NCBI RefSeq assembly: GCF_006517435.1
Contig: NZ_VHQG01000001.1
Location: forward strand, 1,150,563 to 1,214,562
DNA length: 64,000 nt
Source: Schumannella soli
Lineage (GTDB): Bacteria; Actinomycetota; Actinomycetes; Actinomycetales; Microbacteriaceae
Direction of reading: 5' to 3'
The position numbers and the translations under genes were made by a program. This document shows positions 18,163-27,281 of the stretch, piece by piece (position 1 is the first letter of the stretch; each line of letters begins with the position of its first letter). Under the pieces are notes generated by a model. It searched no databases. It was not told where the DNA came from and saw only the letters and a list, made by a program, of their open reading frames with translations.

Positions 18163-19224
18163 ATGCCCGCCCAGCCCGACGCGTCCCCGGTCTACAGCTA
18201 CCTGGGCCCGGTCGGCACCTTCACCTGGACGGCGCTGAACCAGGCGCCCGAAGCCGTCGGCGGCGAATGGCGCAGCGTCAACAACGTCGGCGAGGCGCTG
18301 GACGACGTGATCAGCGGCCGCAGCATCGGCGCGATGATCGCGATCGAGAACAGCGTCGAGGGCGGTGTGAGCGCGACGCAGGATGCGCTGGCGTCGATCC
18401 CCGGGCTGCGCATCACGGGCGAGTACCTGGTGCGGGTCGACTTCGACCTCGTCGCCCGACCCGGGACGGCGCTCGCCGACGTGACGACCGTCGCCGCGCA
18501 TCCCGTCGCCTACGCGCAGACGCACCTCTGGCTCGACAAGGCCGTGCCGACGCACGCGCACCTGCCCGCGACGTCGAACGTCGCCGCGCCGACCGCGCTG
18601 CTGAACGGGTCGCCCGCCGACGCCGCCGTCGCGCCGCACGGCATCACCCAGCACCTCGCGCTCGACACCCTCGCCGAGCACATCGGCGACAACCAGAACG
18701 CGGTCACCCGCTTCGTCATGGTCAGCCGGTCCGGCCGCATCCCCGAGCGCACCGGCGCCGACAAGACGAGCATCATCGTCGAGCTGCCGAGCGACGCCGC
18801 CGGAAGCCTCCTCGACATGCTCGAGCAGTTCGCGACCCGCGGAGTGAACATGAGCCTGCTCGAGTCGCGTCCGATCGGCGACGAGCTCGGCCGCTACCGC
18901 TTCGTCATCGACCTCGACGGCCACGTGCACGACGAGCGGGTCGCGGATGCGCTGCTCGGCCTCAAGCGCTTCAGCCCGCGCGTCACCTTCCTCGGCTCGT
19001 ACCCGCGCGCCGACCGCCGACCGGTCGTGCTCGAGAGCCGCTACCGCGACGAGGTCTTCATCGAGGCGCGCGATTGGCTGCGCGGCATCCTCTCGGGCGA
19101 GCCCGACGGTGAGGATGCGGTGGAGGACGCGGGGGAGGCGCTTCCGGGTCTGGTCGTGCGCGAACTCGACGACGCCGCCCCGGGCCAGCACGGAGCCGAC
19201 GACCAGGGGCCTCAGGCAGGCTGA
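18163..19224 (+). CDS. pheA: Prephenate dehydratase
   Basis: A 353-residue two-domain enzyme. The PDT catalytic domain (residues 1-195) shows YSYLGPVGTFTWTAL, AIENSVEGGV, ATSNVAAPTAL and the conserved TRF in NAVTRFVMVSR. An ACT regulatory domain (TSIIVELPSDAAGSLLDMLE and ESRPIGDELGRYRFVIDLDG, residues 205-280) binds phenylalanine for feedback control. It decarboxylates and dehydrates prephenate to phenylpyruvate. A C-terminal acidic extension of about 60 residues is longer than usual. Confidence 0.95.
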   Translation: MPAQPDASPVYSYLGPVGTFTWTALNQAPEAVGGEWRSVNNVGEALDDVISGRSIGAMIAIENSVEGGVSATQDALASIPGLRITGEYLVRVDFDLVARPGTALADVTTVAAHPVAYAQTHLWLDKAVPTHAHLPATSNVAAPTALLNGSPADAAVAPHGITQHLALDTLAEHIGDNQNAVTRFVMVSRSGRIPERTGADKTSIIVELPSDAAGSLLDMLEQFATRGVNMSLLESRPIGDELGRYRFVIDLDGHVHDERVADALLGLKRFSPRVTFLGSYPRADRRPVVLESRYRDEVFIEARDWLRGILSGEPDGEDAVEDAGEALPGLVVRELDDAAPGQHGADDQGPQAG

Positions 19225-19228
19225 CCGG

Positions 19229-20011
19229 ATGAGCGTCGACCCCCGCTACGCCGCGCGATTCCAGCGCGGATTCGACCCGAGCGAGCACGGAGCGGGGGAT
19301 GCGGCGGGGGCCGCGCCCGCGGCGGGTGACACGCGCAGCGCGTCGTCATCCGGTTCCGGCGCGGCTGATCACGCGTCGAACCCGTTCACTCGCCCCGGCG
19401 CCGCGCGGATCGGCGAACCGCCGGTGGGCGCGGCCCCGTCGCCGTATTCCCGAGACGGCGCCGCGTCGCTCGGGACCGCGGCCGGTGCGGCGCCGCCCGA
19501 CTCGGCCGGCTCAGACTCGCGAGCGTCGGCGCCTCCGTCGATCCCGCCGAGCGCGAGCGAACCCGCGACGATCGGTCCCGCCTCGGCCACGCCGCGCGCG
19601 ACCCGGCCTGTGCGTCTGGGGCCGAATGGCGAACGCGTCGAGCCGGCTCGCGTCGACGATCCGATCGCCGATCACGCGACGCGCTACGCCGAGGTCGCCG
19701 ACGAGCTGACCGACGACGAACTCGGCGAGCTGGGGCTCATTCCACGTCATCGCATCAATCCGTGGACCGTCGCGCTCGCCGTGGTCTCGCTCGTCGCTCT
19801 CGTCCTCGCCGTCGCGCTCTCGATGAGCACCTATGAGATGCAGGCCGACTCCGGTTACGGATTCGACTCGGATCGCGATGCGGCCGATCAGACGTGGGTC
19901 TTCTTCCTGCAGCAGGCGGGTCAGACGCTCGCCGAACCGCTGTATTTCGTCGGCGTTCTCGGCAGCGCCGTGACGATCGTGCTCCTGGTGGTCTTGCGGA
20001 GGCGACGATGA
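19229..20011 (+). CDS. Membrane hypothetical protein with long disordered N-terminus
   Basis: A 260-residue protein. Residues 1-150 are Ala/Ser/Pro-rich and probably unstructured, followed by an acidic segment (ADELTDDELGELGLI). Two membrane helices follow, INPWTVALAVVSLVALVLAV (about 178-197) and LYFVGVLGSAVTIVLLVVL near the C-terminus. It starts 4 nt after pheA and its stop overlaps the next membrane gene (ATGA), suggesting one transcript. Confidence 0.75.
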   Translation: MSVDPRYAARFQRGFDPSEHGAGDAAGAAPAAGDTRSASSSGSGAADHASNPFTRPGAARIGEPPVGAAPSPYSRDGAASLGTAAGAAPPDSAGSDSRASAPPSIPPSASEPATIGPASATPRATRPVRLGPNGERVEPARVDDPIADHATRYAEVADELTDDELGELGLIPRHRINPWTVALAVVSLVALVLAVALSMSTYEMQADSGYGFDSDRDAADQTWVFFLQQAGQTLAEPLYFVGVLGSAVTIVLLVVLRRRR

Positions 20012-20340
20012 CGTCGTCACCGCGGCCCTCGCTGCGTGGCGCATTCGTCGTCGGCTGGATCGCCTTCGCGGTCGCCACCGTCGTGATGCTCTCCGGGCTC
20101 TCGTTCGTGTGGCAGAGCTCCTACTGGGCGGTTGAGGCGGCAGTCGATCCGAACGCCTTCGCCGACAGCCAGCGCTTCTGGGCGCTCTCGTCAGCGATCG
20201 ATCCGGCGATCAAGGCCGCGATGACGCTCGCGCCGCTGCTGCTCGTCGCGTTGCTCGCCGGACACGCGCTGCGCTGGCACCGGGCGCAGGTCGTCCGACC
20301 GTCGGTCTCGCCGGGCGGGTCGGACGTCGCGTCCGATTAG
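20008..20340 (+). CDS. Small two-helix membrane protein
   Basis: A 110-residue protein with helices GAFVVGWIAFAVATVVMLSG (about 11-30) and AAMTLAPLLLVALLAGHAL (about 69-87). It overlaps the preceding membrane gene by ATGA. The pairing of two coupled membrane proteins with reversed domain layouts suggests they form a complex, but there is no direct evidence of function. Confidence 0.75.
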   Translation: MTSSPRPSLRGAFVVGWIAFAVATVVMLSGLSFVWQSSYWAVEAAVDPNAFADSQRFWALSSAIDPAIKAAMTLAPLLLVALLAGHALRWHRAQVVRPSVSPGGSDVASD

Positions 20341-20346
20341 CTGGCC

Positions 20347-21375
20347 TCAGGCGCTGACGGCCGCCTCCGGCTGATCGGTGCTGAGCCGGTGCCCGGCGGG
20401 CAGCCGCACCTCGAGCGCGAGCGGATCGACCGTGGTGCGGAACGCGACCACCTCGCCGAACACATCCCCGTCGAGTTCGAACTCGTCGGGCTTCTCGATG
20501 CGCACCGTGAACTGCTTGCCCTTGAGGTAGCGCAGCGTGCGCACCTCCTTGGTGAGCGACATGAGCTTGCGGCCGGCCTGGCTGCGGCGCAGCACGCCGT
20601 TCTCCCACACGATCTTCGTCCAGATCTGCAGCCAGCCGAAGAAGCCCTCGGGCCGCAGGGCGACGATGTCGAACTCGCCGTCGTCGACGGCCGCCTCGGG
20701 CAGCAGCAGGATGTTGCCGGGCAGCGATCCGCAGTTTCCGACGAGCAGGGTGTGCACGCTCATCGCGCCGGCGGGGCCGTCGTCGAGCTCGTAGCGGATG
20801 CGCAGCCGGTCGCGGTCGCGCAGGGAGCGCACGATCGCATCCACGTAGGCGATCCAGCCGACTTTCTTCTTGAGCTCGGCGTTCGTGTTGACGACCATCT
20901 GGGCGTCGATGCCGATGCCGGCCATGACGAGGAAGGCGTGCTCTTCGCGCGAGCCGTCCTCGCGCTCGAGGCGGGCGATGCCGAGGTCGATCTTGCGGTC
21001 TTCTCCGGTGAAGGCCGTCTCGATCGAGCCCTCGACGTGCGCCAGGTTCAGATCGAGGTTGCGGGCGAGCAGGTTGCCGGTGCCGCTCGGCAGCAGGGCG
21101 AGCGCTGTGTCGGTGTCGCGCAGCGCCTCGGCGACCGCGCGCACCGTTCCGTCGCCGCCCGCCGCGATCACGACCTCGACGCCCTCGGACACAGCCTGGC
21201 GGGTGGGACCCTGCCCCGGATCCTCGACGCTCGTCTCGAGCCAGAGCGTCTCGGCCCAGCCGTGCTCGGCCTCGGCGGCGGCGATCGCGGTGCGCAGGCG
21301 CTGCTCGTCGACCTTGATCGGGTTGAAGACGATGGCGGCGCGGCGGGGCTTCGGGGCGTCGGAGGGGGCCGGCAT
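20347..21375 (-). CDS. Diacylglycerol kinase-like lipid kinase (DagK/LCB5 family)
   Basis: A 342-residue protein with the DAGK catalytic domain. AAIVFNPIKVDEQRL begins the fold, AAGGDGTVRAVAEAL (about residue 77) is the nucleotide-binding GGDGT, and LLPSGTGNLLARNLDLN is the second conserved loop. The C-terminal beta-sandwich ends with a basic-hydrophobic segment. It phosphorylates diacylglycerol or a related lipid at the membrane. Confidence 0.92.
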   Translation of the reverse strand: MPAPSDAPKPRRAAIVFNPIKVDEQRLRTAIAAAEAEHGWAETLWLETSVEDPGQGPTRQAVSEGVEVVIAAGGDGTVRAVAEALRDTDTALALLPSGTGNLLARNLDLNLAHVEGSIETAFTGEDRKIDLGIARLEREDGSREEHAFLVMAGIGIDAQMVVNTNAELKKKVGWIAYVDAIVRSLRDRDRLRIRYELDDGPAGAMSVHTLLVGNCGSLPGNILLLPEAAVDDGEFDIVALRPEGFFGWLQIWTKIVWENGVLRRSQAGRKLMSLTKEVRTLRYLKGKQFTVRIEKPDEFELDGDVFGEVVAFRTTVDPLALEVRLPAGHRLSTDQPEAAVSA

Positions 21376-21459
21376 GGCTCAAAAGTAGGGCACGCATGCC
21401 GCGCCGGGCATGCGCACGAGGCGGAGGCTCAGCTAATGCGGCGTGAATAGACTGAGCGC

Positions 21460-22725
21460 GTGATCGATCCCCAGCTGCTGCGTGACGACCCCGAGCTGGT
21501 GAAGGAGTCGCAGCGCTCTCGCGGCGCCAGCGTCGAGCTCGTCGACCAGGCCGTCGAGGCGGATGCCGCCCGCCGCGCCGCGATCACCTCCTTCGAGTCG
21601 CTGCGCGCCGAGCAGAACGCCTTCGGCAAGACCGTCGCGAAGGCGCCCAAGGACGAGAAGGCCGCGCTCGTCGCGCAGGCCCAGGAGCTGGCCGCGCAGG
21701 TCAAGGCCGCGCAGGCGCGGGTCACCGAGGCCGAGGCCGACTTCACCCGCATCGTCGGCTCGCTCGGCAACATCCCCATCGCGGGCGTGCCCGCCGGCGG
21801 CGAAGACGACTACACGGTGCTGCGGGAGGTCGGCGCGATCCCGACCTTCGACTTCCCGGTGCGCGACCACCTCGAGATCGGCGAGAAGCTCGACGCGATC
21901 GACATGGACCGCGGCGTCAAGGTGTCGGGCGCCCGCTTCTACTTCCTCAAGGGCGTCGGCGCGCGCCTCGAGTACGCGCTGCTCAGCTACGGCCTGCAGA
22001 CCGCGCTCGACGAGGGCTTCATCCCGATGATCCCGCCGACGCTCGTGCGGCCCGAGATCATGCAGGGCACCGGCTTCCTCGGCGCTCACGCCGACGAGAT
22101 CTACCGCCTCGAGGCCGACGACCTCTACCTCACCGGTACCAGCGAGGTCGCCCTCGCCGGGTACCACAAAGACGAGATCCTCGATCTGACCGACGGCCCG
22201 CTGCGCTATGCCGGATGGTCGACCTGCTACCGCCGCGAGGCCGGGTCGCACGGCAAGGACAACCGCGGCATCATCCGCGTGCACCAGTTCCAGAAGCTCG
22301 AGATGTTCGTCTACATCACGCCCGAGGATGCGGAGGCCGAGCACGCGCGCCTCGTCGCCGCGCAGGAGCGGATGCTGCAGTCGCTCGGCCTCAGCTACCG
22401 CGTGATCGACACGGCCGCGGGCGACCTCGGCTCGAGCGCCGCGCGCAAGTACGACGTCGAGGCGTGGGTTCCCACGCAGGACAAGTACCGCGAGCTCACC
22501 TCGACCTCGAACTGCACGACGTTCCAGGCGCGTCGCCTCGACATCCGCCAGCGCGGCGAGGACGGCAAGACGGCGCCCGTGGCGACGCTCAACGGAACCC
22601 TCGCGACGACCCGCTGGCTCGTCGCGCTGCTCGAGACGCACCAGCGCGAAGACGGCTCGGTGTGGGTGCCGGAGCCGCTGCGGCCGTGGCTCGGCGGACT
22701 CGAGATCCTCGAGCCCGTCCGATGA
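21460..22725 (+). CDS. serS: Seryl-tRNA synthetase
   Basis: A 421-residue class II synthetase. It begins with [23 protein letters not shown] and a two-helix coiled-coil arm (residues 30-100) that binds the tRNA long variable arm. Motif 2 is [19 protein letters not shown] and motif 3 is [20 protein letters not shown]. It charges tRNA-Ser, including the tRNA-Ser(UGA) at 27065. The following HAD gene overlaps its stop. Confidence 0.97.
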   Translation: MIDPQLLRDDPELVKESQRSRGASVELVDQAVEADAARRAAITSFESLRAEQNAFGKTVAKAPKDEKAALVAQAQELAAQVKAAQARVTEAEADFTRIVGSLGNIPIAGVPAGGEDDYTVLREVGAIPTFDFPVRDHLEIGEKLDAIDMDRGVKVSGARFYFLKGVGARLEYALLSYGLQTALDEGFIPMIPPTLVRPEIMQGTGFLGAHADEIYRLEADDLYLTGTSEVALAGYHKDEILDLTDGPLRYAGWSTCYRREAGSHGKDNRGIIRVHQFQKLEMFVYITPEDAEAEHARLVAAQERMLQSLGLSYRVIDTAAGDLGSSAARKYDVEAWVPTQDKYRELTSTSNCTTFQARRLDIRQRGEDGKTAPVATLNGTLATTRWLVALLETHQREDGSVWVPEPLRPWLGGLEILEPVR

Positions 22726-23600
22726 GCTCGGCGGCGGGCTCGGCTGACGCCGCCGACGCCGCGGCCGGCGCCGCCGGGGCCGCCGGGGCGGAGCGCTGGC
22801 TCGTCGCGCTCGACGTCGACGGCACGATCCTCGGCGAAGACGGCTCGCTCGCGCCCGAGGTCGTGGCGGAGGTCGCCCGCGTCGTCGCCGCCGGACACGA
22901 GGTCATGCTCGCGACCGGGCGCAGCGCATCCATGACCCTGCCGATCGTCGAGCGGCTGGGCATCGCGCCCGAGTTCCTGGTGTGCGCGAACGGCGCGCTC
23001 GTGCTGCGCCGCGATCCGACGGCGCCGGTCGGCTACAGCCGCATGCACGTCGAGACCTTCGCCCCGCGGCAGGTGCTGACGACGATCGGCGAGAACCTCG
23101 AGAACGCGAGCTACGCGGTGGAGGGCTCCGACGGGGTGTTCCACTACACGGGAGCGTTCCCCGAGGGCGTGCTGCTGCCGTCGAGCATCGAGACGCCGTT
23201 CGAGGGACTGCTCGACCTCGAGTCGACGCGCGTCGTCGTGCTCTCGCCGGGTCACGACACCGAGGACTTCCTGCGGGTCGTCGACAGCATGGGCCTGCAC
23301 CAGGTCAGCTACAACATCGGCTGGACGGCGTGGCTCGACATCGCGCCCGAGGGTGTCAACAAGGCGACCGGGCTCGAGCACGTGATCGCGGCGACGCCGT
23401 TCCCGGTGACGACGAACCTGCTCGTCGCCGGCGACGGACGCAACGACATCGACATGCTCGAGTGGGCGGCAGCCCGCGGCGCCGTCGCCGTCGCGATGGG
23501 CCAGGCGCCCGAAGAGGTCAAGGACGCGGCGACCGAGATCACCTACCCGGTCGAGCAGCACGGCCTCGCGCGCGCCCTTGCGGCGCACTTCCCGGGCTGA
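22722..23600 (+). CDS. HAD-superfamily (Cof-type, IIB) phosphatase
   Basis: A 292-residue Cof-type HAD hydrolase. Motif I is [14 protein letters not shown] (two Asp), motif II ATGRS, motif III the Lys in NKATGLEHV, motif [20 protein letters not shown] cap lies between. The first 25 residues are low-complexity Ala/Asp. The ATG overlaps the serS stop (ATGA). Such enzymes dephosphorylate sugar phosphates or nucleotides; the substrate is unknown. Confidence 0.92.
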   Translation: MSSAAGSADAADAAAGAAGAAGAERWLVALDVDGTILGEDGSLAPEVVAEVARVVAAGHEVMLATGRSASMTLPIVERLGIAPEFLVCANGALVLRRDPTAPVGYSRMHVETFAPRQVLTTIGENLENASYAVEGSDGVFHYTGAFPEGVLLPSSIETPFEGLLDLESTRVVVLSPGHDTEDFLRVVDSMGLHQVSYNIGWTAWLDIAPEGVNKATGLEHVIAATPFPVTTNLLVAGDGRNDIDMLEWAAARGAVAVAMGQAPEEVKDAATEITYPVEQHGLARALAAHFPG

Positions 23601-23773
23601 GCTCCTCGTAGCGCGGTCTCGCGGCCCGCGCATCCGACGTGGCGCAGAGCGGGCGCTCGCGGCGGCTGGGTCAGCGCGGATGCCGGGGCGGCGGCGCGAG
23701 GAGCGCTCGCGCCGCCGCGGTTCCGGGCAGCTCGTGCCCGGGGTTCGGCTGGACGGTCATGGGATGCGACCGA

Positions 23774-24130
23774 TCAGCGGGTGTAGAGCGCGTACCGCAG
23801 GCGGTCGGCCTCGGCGCGCTCGAGCTGCGACTGACGCAGCTCGATGGGGTTCGCCCGCCACGGCGTGCGGTCGCGCAGCACGAGGGGCCGACGGCTCCAG
23901 GTGATCAGCGCGAGACCGAGGCGCAGGGCGAGGCGGTCGATCAGGCCGCGGTGGCGGCGCAGCTCCGGCGCGGTGAGCGTCGGGCGCTGGGCCGTGTGCT
24001 GCTCGGCCGAGACGGGCGAGGCGAGCGGTTGCGGCGGGTGGGCGGTGGTCTGAGCATCGTGCGCCGCGGCGCTCGAGTGCTCGGTGGTGGTGTCGCGGTC
24101 GGTGGTCGACGCGGACAGGGCGGTATGCAC
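23774..24130 (-). CDS. Small hypothetical protein
   Basis: 118 residues from the GTG at 24130, which has GAGGA 8 nt upstream. The N-terminal half is Thr/Ala/His-rich; the C-terminal half is RRHRGLIDRLALRLGLALI, TWSRRP, then ELRQSQLERAEADRLRYALYT, an amphipathic helix pair with strong basic character. The frame stays open to an ATG at 24334, but that extension is Pro-rich with a poor ribosome site. Opposite-strand ORFs here have worse composition. Function unknown. Confidence 0.5.
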   Translation of the reverse strand: MHTALSASTTDRDTTTEHSSAAAHDAQTTAHPPQPLASPVSAEQHTAQRPTLTAPELRRHRGLIDRLALRLGLALITWSRRPLVLRDRTPWRANPIELRQSQLERAEADRLRYALYTR

Positions 24131-24454
24131 GAGTGTGTCCTCACGGTTCGGCCCGGCGGCGCGCATCCTCGTGGGATCCGCGGTCGTCGGGTCGGATGTC
24201 GCGGCGTGGTGCCGCGGGATGCCGCGTGCGCCGGGGTGAAGCCGGAGCGGCGACGGGGGACCGACCACGGGCGAGCGGATGCTCGATCCCGGGTCGGGAG
24301 GCGGGGCGAGGTGCGCCGTGATCGCGAGGGTCATCGCCGGCCGGGCGTCGCGCGGGAGTGCGGACGGACGGTCGGCGTCGATCGTCAGGATCGACGGGGC
24401 GTCGGCTTCGTGGGCATCGCCACCGCGGAGAGCGGGGCGGAAGGTGCCCCGGTG

Positions 24455-24532
24455 CTATCCGGCGATGAGGACGCCGACGAAGCCAGCGCGCTGTGCTGCG
24501 ATTGCAGTGCGGTTCGGCATGAGAACGAACAT
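24455..24532 (-). CDS. 25-residue small ORF with a strong ribosome binding site
   Basis: The minus strand has GAAAGGAG, 6 nt, then ATG and 25 codons: MFVLMPNRTAIAAQRAG followed by FVGVLIAG. The tail is hydrophobic enough for a membrane-associated peptide. It lies 324 nt upstream of the 118-residue gene on the same strand and diverges from the GntR gene. It may be a leader or a real small protein. The bases between it and 24130 show nothing I can call. Confidence 0.45.
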   Translation of the reverse strand: MFVLMPNRTAIAAQRAGFVGVLIAG

Positions 24533-24661
24533 GGCTGGCTCCTTTCGTGAGTCGGTATCGGTTGCCCACCGTAGCCAGGGTCGGGAGGTGGCGCAACCCC
24601 TGCGCGGCGCGTCGCGCGACTTCCGGTGCTGACGCCGCTCCAGCGGATGGATGCGCGCAAG

Positions 24662-24673
24662 CTTGCATGCAAG
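24662..24673. promoter_or_regulatory. Perfect 12-bp palindrome at the GntR promoter
   Basis: CTTGCATGCAAG is a perfect palindrome 4 bp upstream of a TAGAGT -10 box (24677-24682), which in turn is 7 nt before the GntR ATG (24690). The layout fits an autoregulatory operator and a leaderless mRNA. Confidence 0.6.
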
Positions 24674-24689
24674 GCGTAGAGTCGGGCGC

Positions 24690-25355
24690 ATGGCCGAGCC
24701 GAAGACCGCATCCCCGCCCGTGTCGGAGACGGAGGGCAGCGCCGCCGACCGCGCCTACGCGGCGACGAAAGACGCGATCATCCGCGGCGAGCTGGAGTCG
24801 GGTGCCCTGCTCAGCGAGGCCGTGATCGCCGGCGAGCTCGGCATCTCGCGCACCCCCGTGCACGAGGCGTTCCTGCGACTCGCGGCGGAGGGGCTGCTCA
24901 TCCTCGCCTCCCGTCGTGGCGCCGTCGTGCGCCCGCTGTCGCCGAGCGAGGCCGATGACGTGCTCGAGATGCGGGAGGCGATCGAGGCGAGCTGCGCGGC
25001 CCGGGTGATCGCGGGTGACCGCGTCGCCGAGGTGCTGCCCGAGCTGAAGGCGTTGCTCGCCGAGCAGCAGGCCGCGGTCGACTCCGACGATCTCGACCGC
25101 TTCATCGACGCCGACGACCGACTGCACGCCGCGGTGATCGCGGCGGCGCGCAATCCGGTCGCATCCCAGTTCGCGGGACTGCTGCGCGATCGACAGCATC
25201 GGATGCGCAACCTGCTGATCCGGGTGAAGTCGGGTCAGATGGCCGCCGCGCTCAAGGACCACACGAAGCTCGTGCGCGCGATCGAGAAGCGGGACGCGGC
25301 CGCCTACGCCGAGACCCTGCGCACCCACGTCAACCGGAACCGCGGCGTGCTGTGA
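24690..25355 (+). CDS. GntR/FadR-family regulator, coupled to an MFS transporter
   Basis: 221 residues: a GntR winged helix (AVIAGELGISRTPVHEAFLR near residues 43-62, wing SRRGAVVRPLS) and a helical FCD ligand domain ending in HTKLVRAIEKRDAAAYAETL. The stop overlaps the GTG of the MFS gene (GTGA), so the regulator probably controls that transporter in response to its substrate. The start at 24690 is preferred because of the adjacent -10 box. Confidence 0.9.
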   Translation: MAEPKTASPPVSETEGSAADRAYAATKDAIIRGELESGALLSEAVIAGELGISRTPVHEAFLRLAAEGLLILASRRGAVVRPLSPSEADDVLEMREAIEASCAARVIAGDRVAEVLPELKALLAEQQAAVDSDDLDRFIDADDRLHAAVIAAARNPVASQFAGLLRDRQHRMRNLLIRVKSGQMAAALKDHTKLVRAIEKRDAAAYAETLRTHVNRNRGVL

Positions 25356-26857
25356 GCGGGCTGCTGACGCCGATCGACGGGAACGATCTGACGACCGAGG
25401 CGGGTGCGGGTGCGAGTCCGAACGCCGGTGACGGTCCGACTGCGATCACCGCGGGCCTCGCCACTGATCGCGGAGCCCCTGCGGGCGCCGCGTCCGCGTC
25501 AACTCCCGCCGACTCGATCCGGCGGTCCGCGCATCCCGCTCGCTCGTCGCGCCCGGCCCGCCCGCCGCGTCGCGCCTGGCCGCTGCTCTGGGGAGCGATG
25601 TTCGCCTGCTCGTGGGGCGGCAACCAGTTCAGCCCGCTGCTGCTGCTCTACGTGCACGAGCAGCACTTCAGCGAGGTCGCCGTGACGGTGCTGCTCGGCG
25701 TCTACGTGCTCGGGCTGATCCCCGCGCTGCTGCTGGCCGGGTCGCTGAGCGACCGGCACGGGCGGCGTCCGGTCGTGATCGTCGGCGTGATCGCGGCGCT
25801 GATCGGCAGCGGACTGCTCGCCCTTGGCGGACTCGGCTTCGGCTGGCTCATGGCCGGGCGGCTGCTCAGCGGTGTGACGGTCGGCGTGGCGATGTCGGCG
25901 GGCATCAGCTGGATGAAGGAGCTCTCGCAGGCGCCCCACGATCCGGGTGCGGATGCGGCGTCTGGTGCCCGCCGCGGCTCGCTCGCCTTCACGCTCGGGT
26001 CGGCCGCGGGCGCGCTCGTCGCCGGAGTTCTGGCCCAGTGGGGGCCGATCCCGACGGTGCTGCCCTTCGCCATCCACCTCGTCGTCGCGGTGCCGTTCGT
26101 GGTGCTCGTGACGCGGCTGCCGGAGACGGCGCTGGGGGCCGTCGGTGCTGCCCGTGCTGGCCAAGCGGATGCGGGCGCGGATGCGCGAGGTGCGGTCGGC
26201 GTCGGCGCGACCGACACCACCGGTGTCGGGTCGGACGTACGCGGTGTCGGCGGCCCGTGGTGGGCTCAGCTGCGCATCCCGGCCGCGTCGCACAAGCGCT
26301 TCGTGCGTGTCGTCGCCGTCGCGGCGCCGTGGATCTTCGCGGCCGCGGCGATGGGCTACGGCTACCTGCCGACGCGCCTCGCCGACCAGACGGCGCCGTT
26401 CGGAATCGCCTACGCGACCGCCGCGACGGTCATCGCGCTGGGGGCGTCGAGCCTCATCCAGCCGGTCGCCCGCCGCGTGCACTCCCTCGAGTCGGCGCGC
26501 GGACTCGGCGTCGGCACCCTCGGCATCGCCGCCGGCCTGGTGCTCGTGACGATCGCGATCGTCATCGGCTCGCCCGTGCTCGGCCTCGTCGCGAACGCGG
26601 TGCTGGGATGCGGCTTCGGCATCTCGCTCGTCAGCGGACTGCTCGAGGTGCAGCGCATCGCGGGCGCCCGCGATCTCGCCGGCCTGACGGGCGTCTTCTA
26701 CGCCCTCGCCTACGCGGGCTTCCTGCTGCCGACGGCCATTTCGGCGCTCGCCCTCGTCATCCCGGCGATCGACCTGCTCGTCGCCGTCGTCGCGCTGGCG
26801 GCGCTCGCGATCGTCGTCGTGCGCCTCTCGTCGCGGCGGCACCTGCCGGAGGGGTGA
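25352..26857 (+). CDS. MFS transporter
   Basis: A 501-residue twelve-helix transporter with an unusually long, Ala/Pro/Ser-rich cytosolic N-terminus of about 75 residues. Motif A, GSLSDRHGRRPVVIVG, follows helix 2. The central cytosolic loop (about 255-300) is Gly/Ala/Asp-rich. The GTG start overlaps the GntR stop. Substrate unknown; control by the coupled GntR protein suggests an organic acid, amino acid or drug-like ligand. Confidence 0.9.
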   Translation: MSGLLTPIDGNDLTTEAGAGASPNAGDGPTAITAGLATDRGAPAGAASASTPADSIRRSAHPARSSRPARPPRRAWPLLWGAMFACSWGGNQFSPLLLLYVHEQHFSEVAVTVLLGVYVLGLIPALLLAGSLSDRHGRRPVVIVGVIAALIGSGLLALGGLGFGWLMAGRLLSGVTVGVAMSAGISWMKELSQAPHDPGADAASGARRGSLAFTLGSAAGALVAGVLAQWGPIPTVLPFAIHLVVAVPFVVLVTRLPETALGAVGAARAGQADAGADARGAVGVGATDTTGVGSDVRGVGGPWWAQLRIPAASHKRFVRVVAVAAPWIFAAAAMGYGYLPTRLADQTAPFGIAYATAATVIALGASSLIQPVARRVHSLESARGLGVGTLGIAAGLVLVTIAIVIGSPVLGLVANAVLGCGFGISLVSGLLEVQRIAGARDLAGLTGVFYALAYAGFLLPTAISALALVIPAIDLLVAVVALAALAIVVVRLSSRRHLPEG

Positions 26858-26956
26858 GGCTGCCGGCCGAGTTCGGCCCAGCGCGGGGCGCGACGCGTGA
26901 TGTCGAGGCGAGCCGGGGTCCGCTGCGGGCCCCGAGGCTCGGCGTGCATCCACTCG

Positions 26957-27019
26957 AATCGATCGGTCGCCAACTGTCGCCATCGGTCGTTCTGAGCGAC
27001 AGTTCGCGACCGATCGATT
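26957..27019. repeat. Intergenic palindrome, copy 3 of 3
   Basis: Arms of 24 nt (26957-26980 and 26996-27019) with one mismatch and a 15-nt loop. Core GATCGGTCGCCAACTGTCGC as in the other two copies. It separates the MFS gene from the tRNA, the last chromosomal feature before the mobile element. Confidence 0.85.
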
Positions 27020-27064
27020 GCGTCTGAGGATGCGCGGGCCGGTCGGGTAGCCTCGGACTCACCT

Positions 27065-27152
27065 GGAGGGCTGTCCGAGCGGCCGAAGGATCCGGTCTTG
27101 AAAACCGGCAGACAGAAATGTCTCGGGGGTTCGAATCCCCCGCCCTCCGCCA
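27065..27152 (+). tRNA. tRNA-Ser(UGA)
   Basis: The acceptor GGAGGGC (27065-27071) pairs with GCCCTCC (27142-27148). The anticodon stem CCGGT/ACCGG holds the loop CTTGAAA with anticodon TGA (27099-27101). A long variable arm typical of serine tRNAs and the T-arm GGGGGTTCGAATCCCCC follow. A CCA is present after the discriminator base (27150-27152). The gene is intact and is the integration site of the element that follows. Confidence 0.97.
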
Positions 27153-27281
27153 ACCTGAACGAGCAGTCTGCCCCGACTTCACAGGCCTCGAGGCGATTAC
27201 CTCGGCTGCCGATCGGTGTGGATGCCCACACTCTGCCCACATTCGAAGGCGATCAGGGCGAGATGGATCGCGCCGTACCCA

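Noticed and set aside
23639-24550. 303-codon plus-strand ORF
   Set aside because: Gly/Arg-rich shadow opposite the small minus-strand gene and peptide, with no recognisable domain.
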